From the NCBI GenBank assembly GCA_002914805.1, contig JXTB01000562.1, positions 1 through 64,000 of the forward strand: 64,000 bases of DNA, given 5' to 3'. Numbering within the stretch: the stretch's first letter is position 1; each line of letters begins with the position of its first letter. The DNA is from Parasponia andersonii (lineage: Eukaryota > Streptophyta > Magnoliopsida > Rosales > Cannabaceae). Made by a program: the position numbers and the translations under genes. The notes under the pieces are model-generated. The model saw only the letters and a program-made list of their open reading frames with translations, had not been told where the DNA came from and did no database searches. This document shows positions 1 through 11,020 of the stretch, piece after piece.

Positions 1-68
1 ACATATCCTTCTCAGAGGAGGTCGCACATATCCTTCTCAGAGGAGGTCGCATATTACACTTATGCGAC
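1..68. repeat. 25-bp tandem repeat (2 copies) with adjoining hairpin
   Basis: Two perfect 25-bp copies (1-25 and 26-50) begin ACATATCC and end GGTCGC. The last GTCGCAT (46-52) pairs with ATGCGAC (62-68), which gives a 7-bp stem with a 9-base loop. The array is cut by the window edge, so its true copy number is unknown. No function is evident. Confidence 0.8.
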
Positions 69-466
69 CTTAGGATCTTTTAGACCGCACAACAACAAGC
101 ACTCTAATTGGGTGAAAATTATTTTATTCTATATTGAAAATGTTGATTTTTTAACTAAAATAAAATTTTAAAAATAGTCCATGAGTATAACATACTTAAA
201 AAATAAAGTCACTTCTTAATCACGTTTTATGTTTGTTGATTAAATATTTATTTTGGGTTCAATTTTATTGGATTCAAAATCTCAAGATTTTATTTGATAT
301 AATCATAAACTTAAGGTTTTTATTGCTAAAATTTAAAAAAAAAAAATCAAGGAAAAACCAAAGTTTTTTTAATATATAATAGCCCGTTTCAAAAATAAAA
401 ATTGCAAAGAATTGTTCCAAAATGAAGAACATAATTTTTTCTGTCAATAAGCTAAAGTTGAGCTGA
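69..466. other. AT-rich intergenic stretch, nothing recognised
   Basis: No coding region, RNA gene or clear repeat boundary was seen up to the hAT-type element that starts at 475. Confidence 0.5.
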
Positions 467-768
467 CTACTGACTAAGGGTATTCAAAATAATCATCAAA
501 TCGCGAAAATTGTCTAATCTAGTTCAAACCGCACTGAATCATGCAGTTTCTCTTCTTAAATGGCCGATTACGGATTAGAAAATATAAAAACTAACTTGAC
601 TGACTCAGTTCTTGGTTTTAGACAAATTCAGTTAGATTCAAACCGAATCTGGCACTAAGTTTGCATTTATTTTTTTTAAAAATATATATATGTATATTAA
701 TAGTTAAAAATTTAAGATCATTCATTTTAATTGAGTAATGACTACTCTTAGCTCATTTAAAACTATGT

Positions 769-2423
769 TGTTGAGAAATTAAGATTTCGATTTTACTCAC
801 TCTTATTTTGAAGATAACAAATATTTGATTTAGTACTAATGATTTAACTTGAGTATGTAGTGAAATAGTTTTAAAAGTTTTAACTCAAGTTAATCAATGA
901 ATCAAACTTGAAGATGGATGCATATTGGACTTATTAGAATCAAGCTTGAAGATAGATGGAAAAGAACTTGAAGACAAAAATCAAGAATACAGACCTAGAC
1001 TAGTAAAGGGTATACACTTAGTTATTGTACTTGAATATTTGTTTACATATTATATGATCTTAATAGCTCAAATTTTTCATAGAATTAGATATTAAGCTTG
1101 AAGATAGATGGAAAAGAACTTGAAGACAAAAATCAAGAATACAGACCTAGACTAGTAAAGGGTATACACTTAGTTCTTATACATGAATATTTGTTTACAT
1201 ATTATATGATCTTAATAGCTCAAATTTTTCATAGAATTAGATATTTTTAAACCAAAACTGTCAAATTTATTTATCTCTATTAAAATAAGAAATTTATTTT
1301 AGACAAATTTTTAAATTGATTTATGAATTTCTATAGTTTCCATATTATATAAAAAATCAATTTATGAAGTCACATTTTGAAAATAATTGAAATAAACTTG
1401 AAATAAAATTCAAAAATAGCTCTTGGGTATTTTCAGCATACTGACCTTCAGAATCGATCTACCAATTTCCCTGCATATTTTTAACAATTTTTCAAATTCG
1501 ACCGTTACAACTGCACTTTCAACGACTAGTATTTTTGGTCTGCTAAAAGTAACAGATTGTCTATCAAACGATCTCAAACAGCTAGTTTTCATTCAAGTCT
1601 ATAAATAAAAACTTTTCTAGCACTTGAAATAACTTTTGAATATCCTTATATTGCTTATATCATACATTCAAGTTGTTTAAATCAATTTTTATGATTCAAA
1701 CTTTCAAATTCACTTTTCGCAAAAATCACTTGAGCCAAACTAGATCATATCTTGTGTTTACATCTATTTTCTCAAAGCTTATCTTGTGTCAAATAAATTC
1801 ATTAGAGAGATATTCTAGTTGAGAGATTCAACAAAAGCCCAAATTATAATTGTACAGGTAAAGTTGCTACCGGAGTCTTAACAACCTATTTTAGGTGAGG
1901 TTGCCACCAAAGTCTAAACAACCTATGAGTTGGTGAGATTGACATTATTATCTAAACAATCCATATAGATGAGGATTGATACCAGAATCAAAACAATCTA
2001 AGGTTAGATATGATAAAACCAGAGTCAAGACTATTGTAAAGGTATGGGAGAGCCTAAGAAGAATTCACTCTTTGTAAAAGGGTTGGTCAAGCCCACAATC
2101 TTGATCTGATAGTGGAAAGCTCAAAGTAAGTTATTGAGGGCCGGAGACATAGGCAAACCGTTATATTTGTCGAACCTCATAAAAACCGTATTTGCATTTT
2201 TTCTATCTCTATACTCTTTACTTTATTGTGAGCTATTTAATTAAGTGTTTGATATTTAGTATGCTTAATATACTTACTATTAGTGTTATATAGATGTCAT
2301 TATTGTTTACTTAGCTTTAAAATTTCAAAATAGTGGTCTATGGTTTTACATAGTTGAAAAGTTTATTTAAAAAGTTTTAAAACCTAATTCACCCCCTCTT
2401 AGGAAGTCAATCTTAGGCTAACA
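769..2423. mobile_element. Copia-type LTR fossil (solo LTR), copy A
   Basis: A 1.65-kb segment begins TGTTGAGAAATT, carries the motif TTATTTTGAAGATAACAAAT near its start, and ends with an AATTCACCCCCTCTTAGG stretch and CTAACA. This layout is typical of large SIRE/Maximus-like Ty1/Copia LTRs. A related copy lies at 17987-19305. No internal gag-pol follows, so it reads as a solo LTR. It contains a 152-bp tandem duplication (942-1245) absent from the other copy, and several imperfect repeats of about 45 bp around 1855-2040. The two copies are clearly diverged, which suggests old insertions. Confidence 0.6.
942..1245. repeat. 152-bp tandem duplication inside LTR copy A
   Basis: Unit 1 is 942-1093 and unit 2 is 1094-1245. 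Both begin AAGCTTGAAGATAGATGG and differ at only a few bases. The related LTR at 17987-19305 holds a single unit, so the duplication arose in this copy. Confidence 0.85.
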
Positions 2424-3054
2424 TATTGGGATATTTGCCCTAAAAAGTAGATTTTCAATTTTACTATTTTTAGTGTAAATAACTTTCTCTTATATATAAT
2501 TATAATATTTACTAAATTAAATTGCCTCAGTTGAATAGTTTATTTATCTTAAAAAGATTCAATGACTTTACTTGTATATAAAAAAATAAACATAATTAAG
2601 TGTTAACTATGGAGAGACTTAATTCTTTATCTAAATCTGAATTAATTAGTTCATAATCTGTAAATAAAGATGAAATATATTATTTACTAAAGATTGAAGT
2701 GTTTATTTATCTCAACGGAAATGATGTGTCTCAAATCATTGAAGTGTCTGACTTCTAATAGAAATACTAGTACAATATAAATAAGATATGTGTATTGAAC
2801 AAAACCAAGTAATATAAAAAAGTGGAATGTTGTAATCTTATCTCTAGAATTTATGTATCTAGATTTGATTTATGTTATACATGATCCTATATATGATATA
2901 TATATGTTATATAGTTATGAAAATTATTTTCATATAAAAGTTTTAAAACCTAAATCTGCTAATTTTTTTTTGTTGCATTTGTGATCATGTATTTTTCTAT
3001 ATCTGCGTACATGTATGATTTTCTTATGTTCTAGGTTAAAATACCATCATAACA
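2424..3054. mobile_element. second Copia-type LTR fragment
   Basis: This segment begins TATTGGGATATTTGCCCTAA, a start resembling the TGTTGGATTTTATGCCCT-type ends of many plant Copia LTRs, and ends CATAACA. It shares no similarity with 769-2423. The sequence TATGT occurs directly before the first LTR (764-768) and directly after this one (3055-3059). A simple reading is that this LTR inserted into the hAT element with a TATGT duplication and that the 769-2423 LTR later landed at its left edge. The boundary between the two is inferred. Confidence 0.4.
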
Positions 3055-3599
3055 TATGTTACTTAAGACTCTTATGATATTTTAAATTTAAGTCTTGTTG
3101 TTGTAATGTGTTTAAAATTAAAAATTTTAAGTTTACTCTTTAATTTCGATTATATTGTAAGTTGTAATTAAAGTTTAAATCTACTAGGATCTTCGATTTG
3201 GTTATAGATTTTAACTATGTTATGGTTAGTTTTATATTTGGACTCCATATTTTAGATGGAGTATAATTATAATATAGCTTAGTTGATGTTGTATTAATTC
3301 AAATTATGTAAGTCTTCAAACCGCATAAATCATTCAAATCGGCCGCGCAAAAATATAAGTATAATCTAATAAGTTTGAATCGACCAATTCAAATCAAATC
3401 GTATATTTAGATTGATTTTTGAATTGACGATTTAGACCGTCTAAACTGACCATGACCACAGACACCCTTACTAATGACCTACATTACTTATAATATAAAT
3501 GTCATATGGCTTACAAATTCCATGTCAGAGGACATATTATTAGATCTTTAAATTCGAGTATACCACATGTCGAGTCGAGAATTAGATTACAACAAAAGT

Positions 3600-5013
3600 G
3601 GGGAAACCAAAAGAATAACCTTAATTATAGACTTTCTGCATTTTAGACCTTATATTTTGGATTCTTCAAAATTATACGTCCACGTTTGAAATTCTAAAAA
3701 ATGTATACCTTCTATGCATGAATTGTCAAATTTGTCCCTTATTAAACTGAATCTGAATCTGGGATAAAATCAGCCATGTTAACAAACAATAAAACAGACC
3801 ACGACCCTAATCCTAATCCTTAAATTTATTAAAATACAATTAAATCAAATAAAGTAATAAACAAACAAAAATAACAAATAAGATATTATTTTAAAACAGA
3901 TAAAATCAAATAAAAATCCCCTTCTCTCTCTGTCTTACCTCTAGCACCGGCTTCGGCAACACCAGCCCTTGATGCGCAACCCGGGTCTGTACAGCCACGT
4001 CGTCTTCCCCATGCTCGAGTGGAAGAGGTCAAGGACGTTGTGAGAGTTGTAATGATATTCGAAATTGTCTGTGTTTTCGAACCTTAGCGATATCTGCGGA
4101 GGAGATTTCAGTTCATTCAACGAGGATCTTTGCTTTTGTGCCTGGCCATAACCAGATGAATCATCTCATTGTTTCTTACTTCTTTGAATTTAGGCCAAAA
4201 AAAATTTGCTTGAATCTGGTTTTGAATTCTTGCTTCGTTTTTTTTTTTTTTTTTCCTAATTTTACTTGTTCAAGTTTTGCCGTTGCATCTCCACTAAAAA
4301 AAATTCTCCATTTCAATTATTTTTATGGTTTGCTATGTTATTCTCTCCTAGTTCGTTCCCAACTATGGTGGTGAGATAATGGGGTTTGATGGAGATTCAA
4401 TAGGGATGGAAAATGGAGATGGGTTTATTTGTTTTTATTGGAAATGTATTTGACTAAATGGGTTGGAAGATATGTCGATTGTTTGGTTTTTTAGAATGGG
4501 GTTAGTACATGGTTTGTCCTTCTTGTTTGTTGTTTCCAGATATGTTAATCTGGGTTTTCTGGGACTCTTATTCTCATGTGAGATTGGTTGGATTCTTTTT
4601 CTAAGGTAATTGGTTTTCAATAAGTTAACTCTACTTCAATAAAAATTAAGCTAAATACAATTTTTTTTTTCGACAGATATGATTCTTTTTTTTAAAAAAA
4701 ATATTAATTTCAATACGAGTTTTCTTATTATACATTTGGCACTTTATGTTTTATTGATTAATTCAATTTAAATTATTTTAATCCTATGACCGTGATAAGT
4801 TAAGCAATGGGCTTGAGTGTTTAATGAGATTATGTGTTTGGTAACAAGTATATGGTATTCCAGTATTGGTTCATCTGTTAAATGATATATAAATAGGTTA
4901 AATTTTGAACAAAGAGTATACATTTTTCGAAATTTCAAATGTTAGGATATAGTTTTGTAGAATCCAAAATACAGAAAGTCTATAGTTGAGGATATTTTTT
5001 TACAGTTTACTCT
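3600..5013. mobile_element. Mutator-like element with gene-fragment-like core (1)
   Basis: Inverted terminal regions of about 100 bp, 3600-3709 and 4916-5013, share the core ATAGACTTTCTG and a run ending in AATGTATAC. Between them the base composition changes sharply: 3930-4110 is much richer in G+C than anything nearby, as expected for captured exon sequence. I could not assign the fragment to a protein; its plus-strand reading includes a short peptide MRNPGLYSHVVFPMLEW and then a stop. Long terminal inverted repeats around host-like sequence are the Pack-MULE pattern. A 9-bp target duplication was not found, so the exact ends are uncertain. Confidence 0.5.
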
Positions 5014-7017
5014 TTTTCAAATTTTAAAGCCATGTTATATATATCAAAAAAAAAAAAAAACAGCATGTCGTATATTAAGTGGGAAAAAAATTTATTGATA
5101 TTCAACGACAGCAAACATCCTTAGAAATCATTAGTTTAACAGTAGACTATTTTTCATTATTTTTATTTTTGGGTCCAAGAACTATAGTTTATCATTAGCC
5201 TTCATTTTAAAAGTGTATTAATTATTCTATTATTTTGAATTATATTTTAGATTGATCTTATTTTATTCCGGAAAAATAATCCAAATACCATTTTGTAATT
5301 GACTTTCAAAATATTGCACACTTAGTGCTTGATGAATTGTATGTTGATTTTAAAGCTTAAATGTCACATTCTTTTATAGTTTTTTAATGATTGATGATTT
5401 ATAACATGTTTGTCTAAATTGAGATCAAAGACCAAAATTTAGAAGGAAAAAAGAAAATAGAACAACATAGTTCAAATAGCATAATGCGATTTTAAAAAGT
5501 TCAGGGACTAAGTTAGGGCAAAAACATAATTCAGAGAGACCAAGTTTGTAATAAGATTTAGGTCAATGTTCAAGGACTAAATTAAGTATTAATCACTAAA
5601 TTTTTGTCCTGATTTTTAATTAGTCAAATTCTATTGTCTTGAACTATGTTTTCTTTATCTAAAATTATTTTTCAACGAAAATATGGAACTTTATCACACT
5701 AAATATGGATGACATAAATTATGATATAATGAAACCCAAAATGTAGTTATCAGCATAGAGCAAAGCATAAGTATCTAATAAATACGCTCTGAAATTAGAA
5801 ACAGTAGTTCTCTCTCTCTCTCTCTCTTCTTTTTTCCTTTGATAAAGGTCAAACTAATTCGAATCCAAATCGGCGGTAAAATGAAACCCCAAATATGAAA
5901 ATGTCTTACAATTATTGGGTAAGAAACTAAGGGTAATTTTTTTGCTGGGTTTATGGTACGAATGGTTCTTGAACTATCCAACTTATGACAATTTGGTTCT
6001 CGAAGTTTCAATTGTGGCAATTAAACCCTGAACTTTCTTAGTTGAAGAAATTTGGTCCTTGAATTATCTAAATTCAACATACAATTAAATTTTTAACCAA
6101 AAAAAAAAATGTGAGAAGTACGTTGTAGCATCTAAAGTGTATTTAAAGGAAAATAAACCAAAAAAAATAATTTAAAGAGAATAAAAGATGTATTATTTAC
6201 ATGTTTTAGGGTTCTAAGAGCTGCAGATTTAGAGAAAATTTTTATGTAATTATTCATTTTTATGCTTGAAATTACCAAATTATTTTTTAAATACATTTTC
6301 AAATATCACTATGTGCTCCTCAGGTGTACCTTTGGCAAAAATTTAAGAGGAAATTTGATTTTTTATCTTAATTTTTTTAAAATAATTGAAAATTCCTTAA
6401 TTTTAAAATTGTTTGAAAAATTCTAAATTTTAATTAGAAAAATACCACCTTTTATTAATTGATAAAATACTTAGGTAACTTGACTGATTATCTCCGAGCA
6501 ATTAGAATGGTTACCCCGAACTAGTTACCTTAAGTATCATTGAAAACACCAAATTTGAGGGAAAAGCGATATTGTTCTAAATTTCCAAAAATTCGTAGAA
6601 ATTTTTCTAAATCTTATTTTTAACACAAAATCAACCACATAATATCTTGAAATTCAAATACTAACTATTTTAAACTATACTCATTACGTTTCTCTAAGCT
6701 TTGATTGTTAAGAAAATTATTTAGTTGAGAGGAGAAGAGATTGAAAATTGAGAGGAAGCATAGAAGAAGAGGAAAGGAAGAAGGAGAAAAAGTGAAAGAA
6801 AGCTAAGTCTAAGTTTCAAGGGTAATTAAGTCTTTTTAGGAAGGTCTAGTCACATTTTTTGAAATTTTATTAAGGTAGTCAAATAGTTGTAAATAGGGCT
6901 CATTCGGAGCATATTTTATAAAATTTCTCTTTGCGCCATTAACCTTTATTATTGAAAAAAAAAAAGAGTAAGTAAAGGGTATATCTCCTGAACATTACAG
7001 AATTGAGGCCACGTTTG
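5014..7017. other. AT-rich intergenic region, (CT)n tract
   Basis: A (TC)n tract lies at about 5809-5827. No supported gene was found. Short phrases such as the 'aactttgggactaa'-like text around 5500-5580 and 5950-6100 look like worn repeat DNA, but no ends could be defined. Confidence 0.4.
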
Positions 7018-7790
7018 ATTTCGGGGTAATGGAATAGAAACAATTTTAAAATGACCCAATTCTATTGTTTGGTTATAAAATTCAAATAGAAAAAATCTTT
7101 CTATTGGAATAAAATATAATAGAATTCTATTCTATCCAAGATTTGGTGGAATAAAGTAGAATGGAATACCATTTAATTAAATCATTTATTAATAAAAAAA
7201 TAAAATAAAATAATACTAAATATAAAATAATTTAATAAAATAATAATTTAATTAATAAAATAATTTAATGAAATAATAAAATAAAAAAATAATTCTAAAT
7301 GTAAAATAATTTAATAAAATAAGACTTTAACTAATAAAAAATAATTTAATAAAGTAAAATAATGCTAAATATAAAATAATTTAATAAAATAATAATTTAA
7401 TTAATAAAAATAATAAATAAAATAATTTTAAAATAATAAAATAAAAATAAAATAATGCTATATGCAAAATATTTTAATAAAATAGTACTTTAATTAATAA
7501 AAATAATAATTTAATAAAATAAAATAAAATAATACTAAATGTAAAATAATTTAATAAAATAATAATTTAATTAATAAAATAATTTAGAAAAATAATACAA
7601 TAAAATAATGATAAATGTTAAATAATTTAATTAATAAAAGAATTTAAAAAATAATAAAATAAAATAATGCTAAATACAATATAATTTAATTAATAAAGTA
7701 ATTTGATGCTAAATATAAAATAATTTAATAAAATAAAAATTTAATTAATGAAAAATAATTAATAAAATAATTAATCCATTTCATTCTGAT
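7018..7790. repeat. transposon end followed by A/T minisatellite
   Basis: The left part (about 7012-7190, GGCCACGTTTGATTTC then GGAATAGAAAC and TAGAATGGAATACC) resembles the end of a PIF/Harbinger- or hAT-type MITE, but no matching right end was seen. From about 7209 to 7770 the sequence is almost purely A and T. It is built from about eight imperfect copies of a unit that begins AATAATGCTAAATATAAAAT, starting near 7209, 7288, 7359, 7450, 7529, 7604, 7663 and 7703, so spacing is about 40-90 bp. Confidence 0.55.
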
Positions 7791-8779
7791 TATCGTTACC
7801 ATTTCATCGCGACATGACATATGCCTTTATTTCAATATTCATGGTCGATAAGTCTCGGTGGGTTTCCCGCAAATTAAGGTCCCACACCTTCGCAGTCAAT
7901 GCCTTCATGACCTTAAACAAATAATTTTCTTCAAATTGACAATAAATTTAACTGATTTGTATTTTTCTCAAATGGGTTTCTTCGTTGAGATTCGAGCTTA
8001 GCTGCCTCTTGATCCACAAGCAAAGCTACACCAGTTGATTATTTTAATTGATGAGCCTTTAGAACTTTATATTAACTTGGGGTGAACTTATTATTAAAAC
8101 TCTAAGCTTAAGGATTACGAATTTCCAGCTCTAAAAGAGTGCATCGCAATGAGCCTAGGAGTATTTCTGAAGTTTATGAGAGAGCGTTTATCTATTTCTA
8201 GTGGAAGAGATTTGGTAATATTTGTTGAGCTTATGCAAAAGAAATGGCGATTTTAGCTTCACTCTGATGCATTTTCTTGGGGATTTTTCATGTGGGTATG
8301 TCTTAATCTTGATTATCAGCTTTCCCTCTCGATGAATCTTAATGGTTTTGTTCACTATGTTATTTGTCTTGGTTTCTGTTTGGTTGCTGGGAAAACAGAG
8401 GAAAAGACTAGGAATTTTCACATTGGCTGTGGTTAAAATGCAATCACTATGGTTGTGACTACTACCAGATTAATTTACTGTAGCTCATGTTTAGGAAAAG
8501 CCTTTGAAAATTCGAACTTTGATTCTTGGCTTTCGGATTTTGGTGACATACATAATAGTTTCATTCAGTCAATCTCAGTACATTTTTCTTTTCTTAACTT
8601 CAAAATGTAATATAATATTTAGATATCTTTTATGACAAGGCTTATATTGATCTATATTTTAGTTACATTCAGTTGGTTTCTAACAAGTACTAAAGAATTG
8701 ACCTTTGACTAGGTTGAAAACCTGAGAAAAGAAAGTGGAATTGGTTGGGAGAAAGCTTCTAGATTGAGCCTTAATAAGG
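7791..8779 (+). promoter_or_regulatory. 5' flank and probable 5' UTR of the methyltransferase gene
   Basis: This region is less AT-extreme than its left neighbour and leads into the coding start at 8780. A good acceptor-like TTTGACTAG ends at about 8711, which suggests a 5' UTR intron with an upstream leader exon somewhere in 7850-8300. No TATA box could be assigned with confidence. Confidence 0.35.
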
Positions 8780-10201
8780 ATGAAAAGGCCATGCTTTCCC
8801 AAATGCAGACTGACCAGGATAATGGCATTGCTTCAGATTGTGTTGGGAGCGCTTGTTATAATTGTGAGCATATCAAGCCTTTTTAGGTTCTATTCTGCTG
8901 GATTTTTCTTGCATAATGAAGACATATACAAACATTTTTATGCTGTGATTCCGGAGAAGAATAAGGAAGTCCATGAAGGGTTCGATATAAAAGCACTATC
9001 GGATCGAGTCGGAGAAGTGCTAAACAAGATGGAAAGCTTACAAGAAAAGCTTGAGTTGGCTGTACAGCAAATGGAGAAGAACAAGGAGCAATTGGAGAAA
9101 ACTACTATTACAAGATTGGAGCACAAGAAGTATCTGGAGCAGGAAGTGATTAGGCCTCTTTACTATGCTCATATTGCGCTGAGACAGATTCGTTTGCCTA
9201 AGCCTGAAGGACTTAGAAACTCAACAATGAAGGAAGATCCTTTGATCAATACCTTTGTCACTGAAGAGATCAGGAAATACATAACCCCAAAAGAGAACCG
9301 ACTTGGAAAAATCAACGTTTATGGGACTGAGAGGATATTCAACACGATCGGGCATTCTTGTGTTTTGTACAAGAAAGAATTGGAGCAGTACATGGATTAT
9401 GATATTGGATCTTATTGTAACGATGACTGGAACTTAGCTCAGAAACTGATGGTGAATGGTTGTGATCCGTTGCCCCGGAGGAGGTGCTTGACAAGGGCCT
9501 CCAAAGTATACCAGAAGCCATACCCCATCAATGAGTCTCTTTGGAAAATCCCGGATGACAGAAATGTTAGGTGGAGCAATTATCAGTGCAGGAACTTTAA
9601 ATGCTTGTCAAGTACAAACCCAAAAAGGGGTTACTCGAAGTGCACCGGATGTTTCGAAATGGAGAAGGAAAAGCTCAAATGGGTGACAAACAGCTCACTC
9701 CCTATTGATTTCCTGGTCAATGATGTTTTGGCCATTAAGCATGGGGAGATAAGGATTGGTTTGGACTTTGGAGTTGGCACAGGGAGTTTTGCAGCAAGGA
9801 TGAGAGAAAAGAATGTCACAATCATCACAGCTGCTCTCAACATTGGAGCTCCTTTCAATGAGATGATTGCACTCAGAGGCTTGGTTCCTCTCTATGTTAC
9901 ATTGAACCAGAGGCTTCCTTTCTTTGATAACACCATGGATTTGATTCATACTGCCGGGTTTCTCGATGGCTGGATAGACTTGTTGTTGATGGATTTCATG
10001 TTGTTTGATTGGGATCGGATTCTGAGGCCTGGAGGATTGCTGTGGATCGATCGGTTTTTCTGCAACAGAAAGGATTTGGATGATTTTATGTACATGTTCC
10101 TGCAGTTTAGGTACAAGAAACACAAGTGGGCTATCTCTCCCAAGTCCAAGGATGAAGTCTACCTTTCTGCATTGCTGGAGAAACCTCCAAGAGCTATATG
10201 A
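8780..10201 (+). CDS. membrane-anchored SAM-dependent methyltransferase-like protein
   Basis: The 473-aa product has an uninterrupted coding region. A basic N-terminus is followed by one membrane segment (about residues 14-38), then a Glu/Lys-rich coiled coil (about 68-125), a Cys-rich middle (about 193-291, including NGCDPLPRRRC) and a C-terminal methyltransferase fold. Motif I is visible as GLDFGVGTGSFA (327-338), followed by ALNIGAPFN and the late motif DRILRPGGLLWIDRFFC (412-428). The order and length match a plant family annotated only as S-adenosyl-methionine-dependent methyltransferase superfamily (the Arabidopsis At1g29790/At3g05390 type), related to the pectin-methyltransferase-like Golgi proteins. 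A type II Golgi protein is therefore likely, but the substrate is not known and is not shown here. The ATG at 8780 is the first that includes the membrane anchor. The coding region ends TATATGA. Confidence 0.9.
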   Translation: MKRPCFPKCRLTRIMALLQIVLGALVIIVSISSLFRFYSAGFFLHNEDIYKHFYAVIPEKNKEVHEGFDIKALSDRVGEVLNKMESLQEKLELAVQQMEKNKEQLEKTTITRLEHKKYLEQEVIRPLYYAHIALRQIRLPKPEGLRNSTMKEDPLINTFVTEEIRKYITPKENRLGKINVYGTERIFNTIGHSCVLYKKELEQYMDYDIGSYCNDDWNLAQKLMVNGCDPLPRRRCLTRASKVYQKPYPINESLWKIPDDRNVRWSNYQCRNFKCLSSTNPKRGYSKCTGCFEMEKEKLKWVTNSSLPIDFLVNDVLAIKHGEIRIGLDFGVGTGSFAARMREKNVTIITAALNIGAPFNEMIALRGLVPLYVTLNQRLPFFDNTMDLIHTAGFLDGWIDLLLMDFMLFDWDRILRPGGLLWIDRFFCNRKDLDDFMYMFLQFRYKKHKWAISPKSKDEVYLSALLEKPPRAI

Positions 10202-10347
10202 TCATCATGATTGTCTGTTATTTTTATCCTTTTCGTTTTGATTTTGCTCATTTATGGTCGTTGGTCACCAAGTTAACATGTATTTTAACAAAGACTAAAT
10301 GATAATTGTAAGTTATTACAAGTAGGATAATATTTAATATTCTACTC

Positions 10348-10397
10348 AGTCCAAGGATGAAGTCTACATTTTGCTGGAGAAACCCCAAGAGCTATAT
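10348..10397 (+). pseudogene. partial duplicate of the methyltransferase last exon end
   Basis: About 150 bp after the stop codon, 50 bases repeat the last codons of the upstream gene (10143-10199). The copy is nearly identical but lacks 8 bases in the middle and 1 base near the end. It lies in what should be the 3' UTR, in the same orientation, and is probably a local tandem duplication scar. Confidence 0.85.
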
Positions 10398-11020
10398 TTT
10401 TCTTCTTTTCCATTTGTTATGCTACTAATCTATACCAACATATATACTTTGTTAAGAACATGATCTAAATCATAATTATATTGCATGTATATCACAAACA
10501 CTACTTTCTTTTCCTTTTTTCACTAATGACATGTGAAACTCTTTTGTCTCTGAGAATGGTAAACTTTCTGGTTTCTAGTCTGAGTGCCTATTTTCATTTT
10601 TGTGGGCAGCTGGAATAGGAATAAATTTCTGTTACTAGATATCATATGATAGATTGATAATTTATTGTTTTATGCTCCTTTTTTATGTACATATTTAAGG
10701 AAAAAAATGCATGTTCAAGAATAATGTGCTGCTTTGGTTTTTAACTATGACATCTCCAGCTTGTAACTATGAACTTCAATCCTAATTTTCAATTGGGTTT
10801 TACATTATGGGCCCAAGTGAGAGTGATGATTAAGTGAAGGCCAGTACTAATCAAATCGACCTGTAGAAGCCCAATCATCACCAAAATCTTAGCATCACTC
10901 ACACATTATTATTATATATATATATATAAAGTTGAGCAAAAATTATTCCGCAAACGTGTTTTATTGTAAAAAAACAGTAACTTGGTTTTTGTTGTGATTT
11001 TTCAGATTTATCTCTCGGAT
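10398..11020. other. 3' flank, (TA)n tract, nothing coding
   Basis: Includes a short (AT)n run at about 10913-10928. No supported gene. Confidence 0.4.

Larger units (their letters stand above)
475..3470. mobile_element. hAT-type non-autonomous element with nested LTR fossils
   Basis: The outer ends are short inverted repeats, TAAGGGTATTC at 475 and the complement of TAAGGGTGTC at 3461-3470. They are flanked by an 8-bp near-perfect target duplication, CTACTGAC (467-474) and CTAATGAC (3471-3478). An 8-bp duplication with a TAGGGGTG-like end is the hAT signature. The element's own sequence is only about 475-768 plus 3055-3470 (roughly 0.7 kb), and no transposase reading is visible, so it is MITE-like. 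The remainder is LTR sequence inserted later (769-3054). The subterminal parts on both sides share short motifs such as TTCAAACCGCA. Confidence 0.7.

Noticed and set aside
769-3054. A single LTR element with the two LTR-like pieces as its 5' and 3' LTRs
   Set aside because: The two pieces share no similarity, and no internal region lies between them.
4138-4374. 78-codon plus-strand open frame in the first Mutator-like element
   Set aside because: It lacks an ATG at its start (GTG), is driven by T runs, and matches no recognisable domain.
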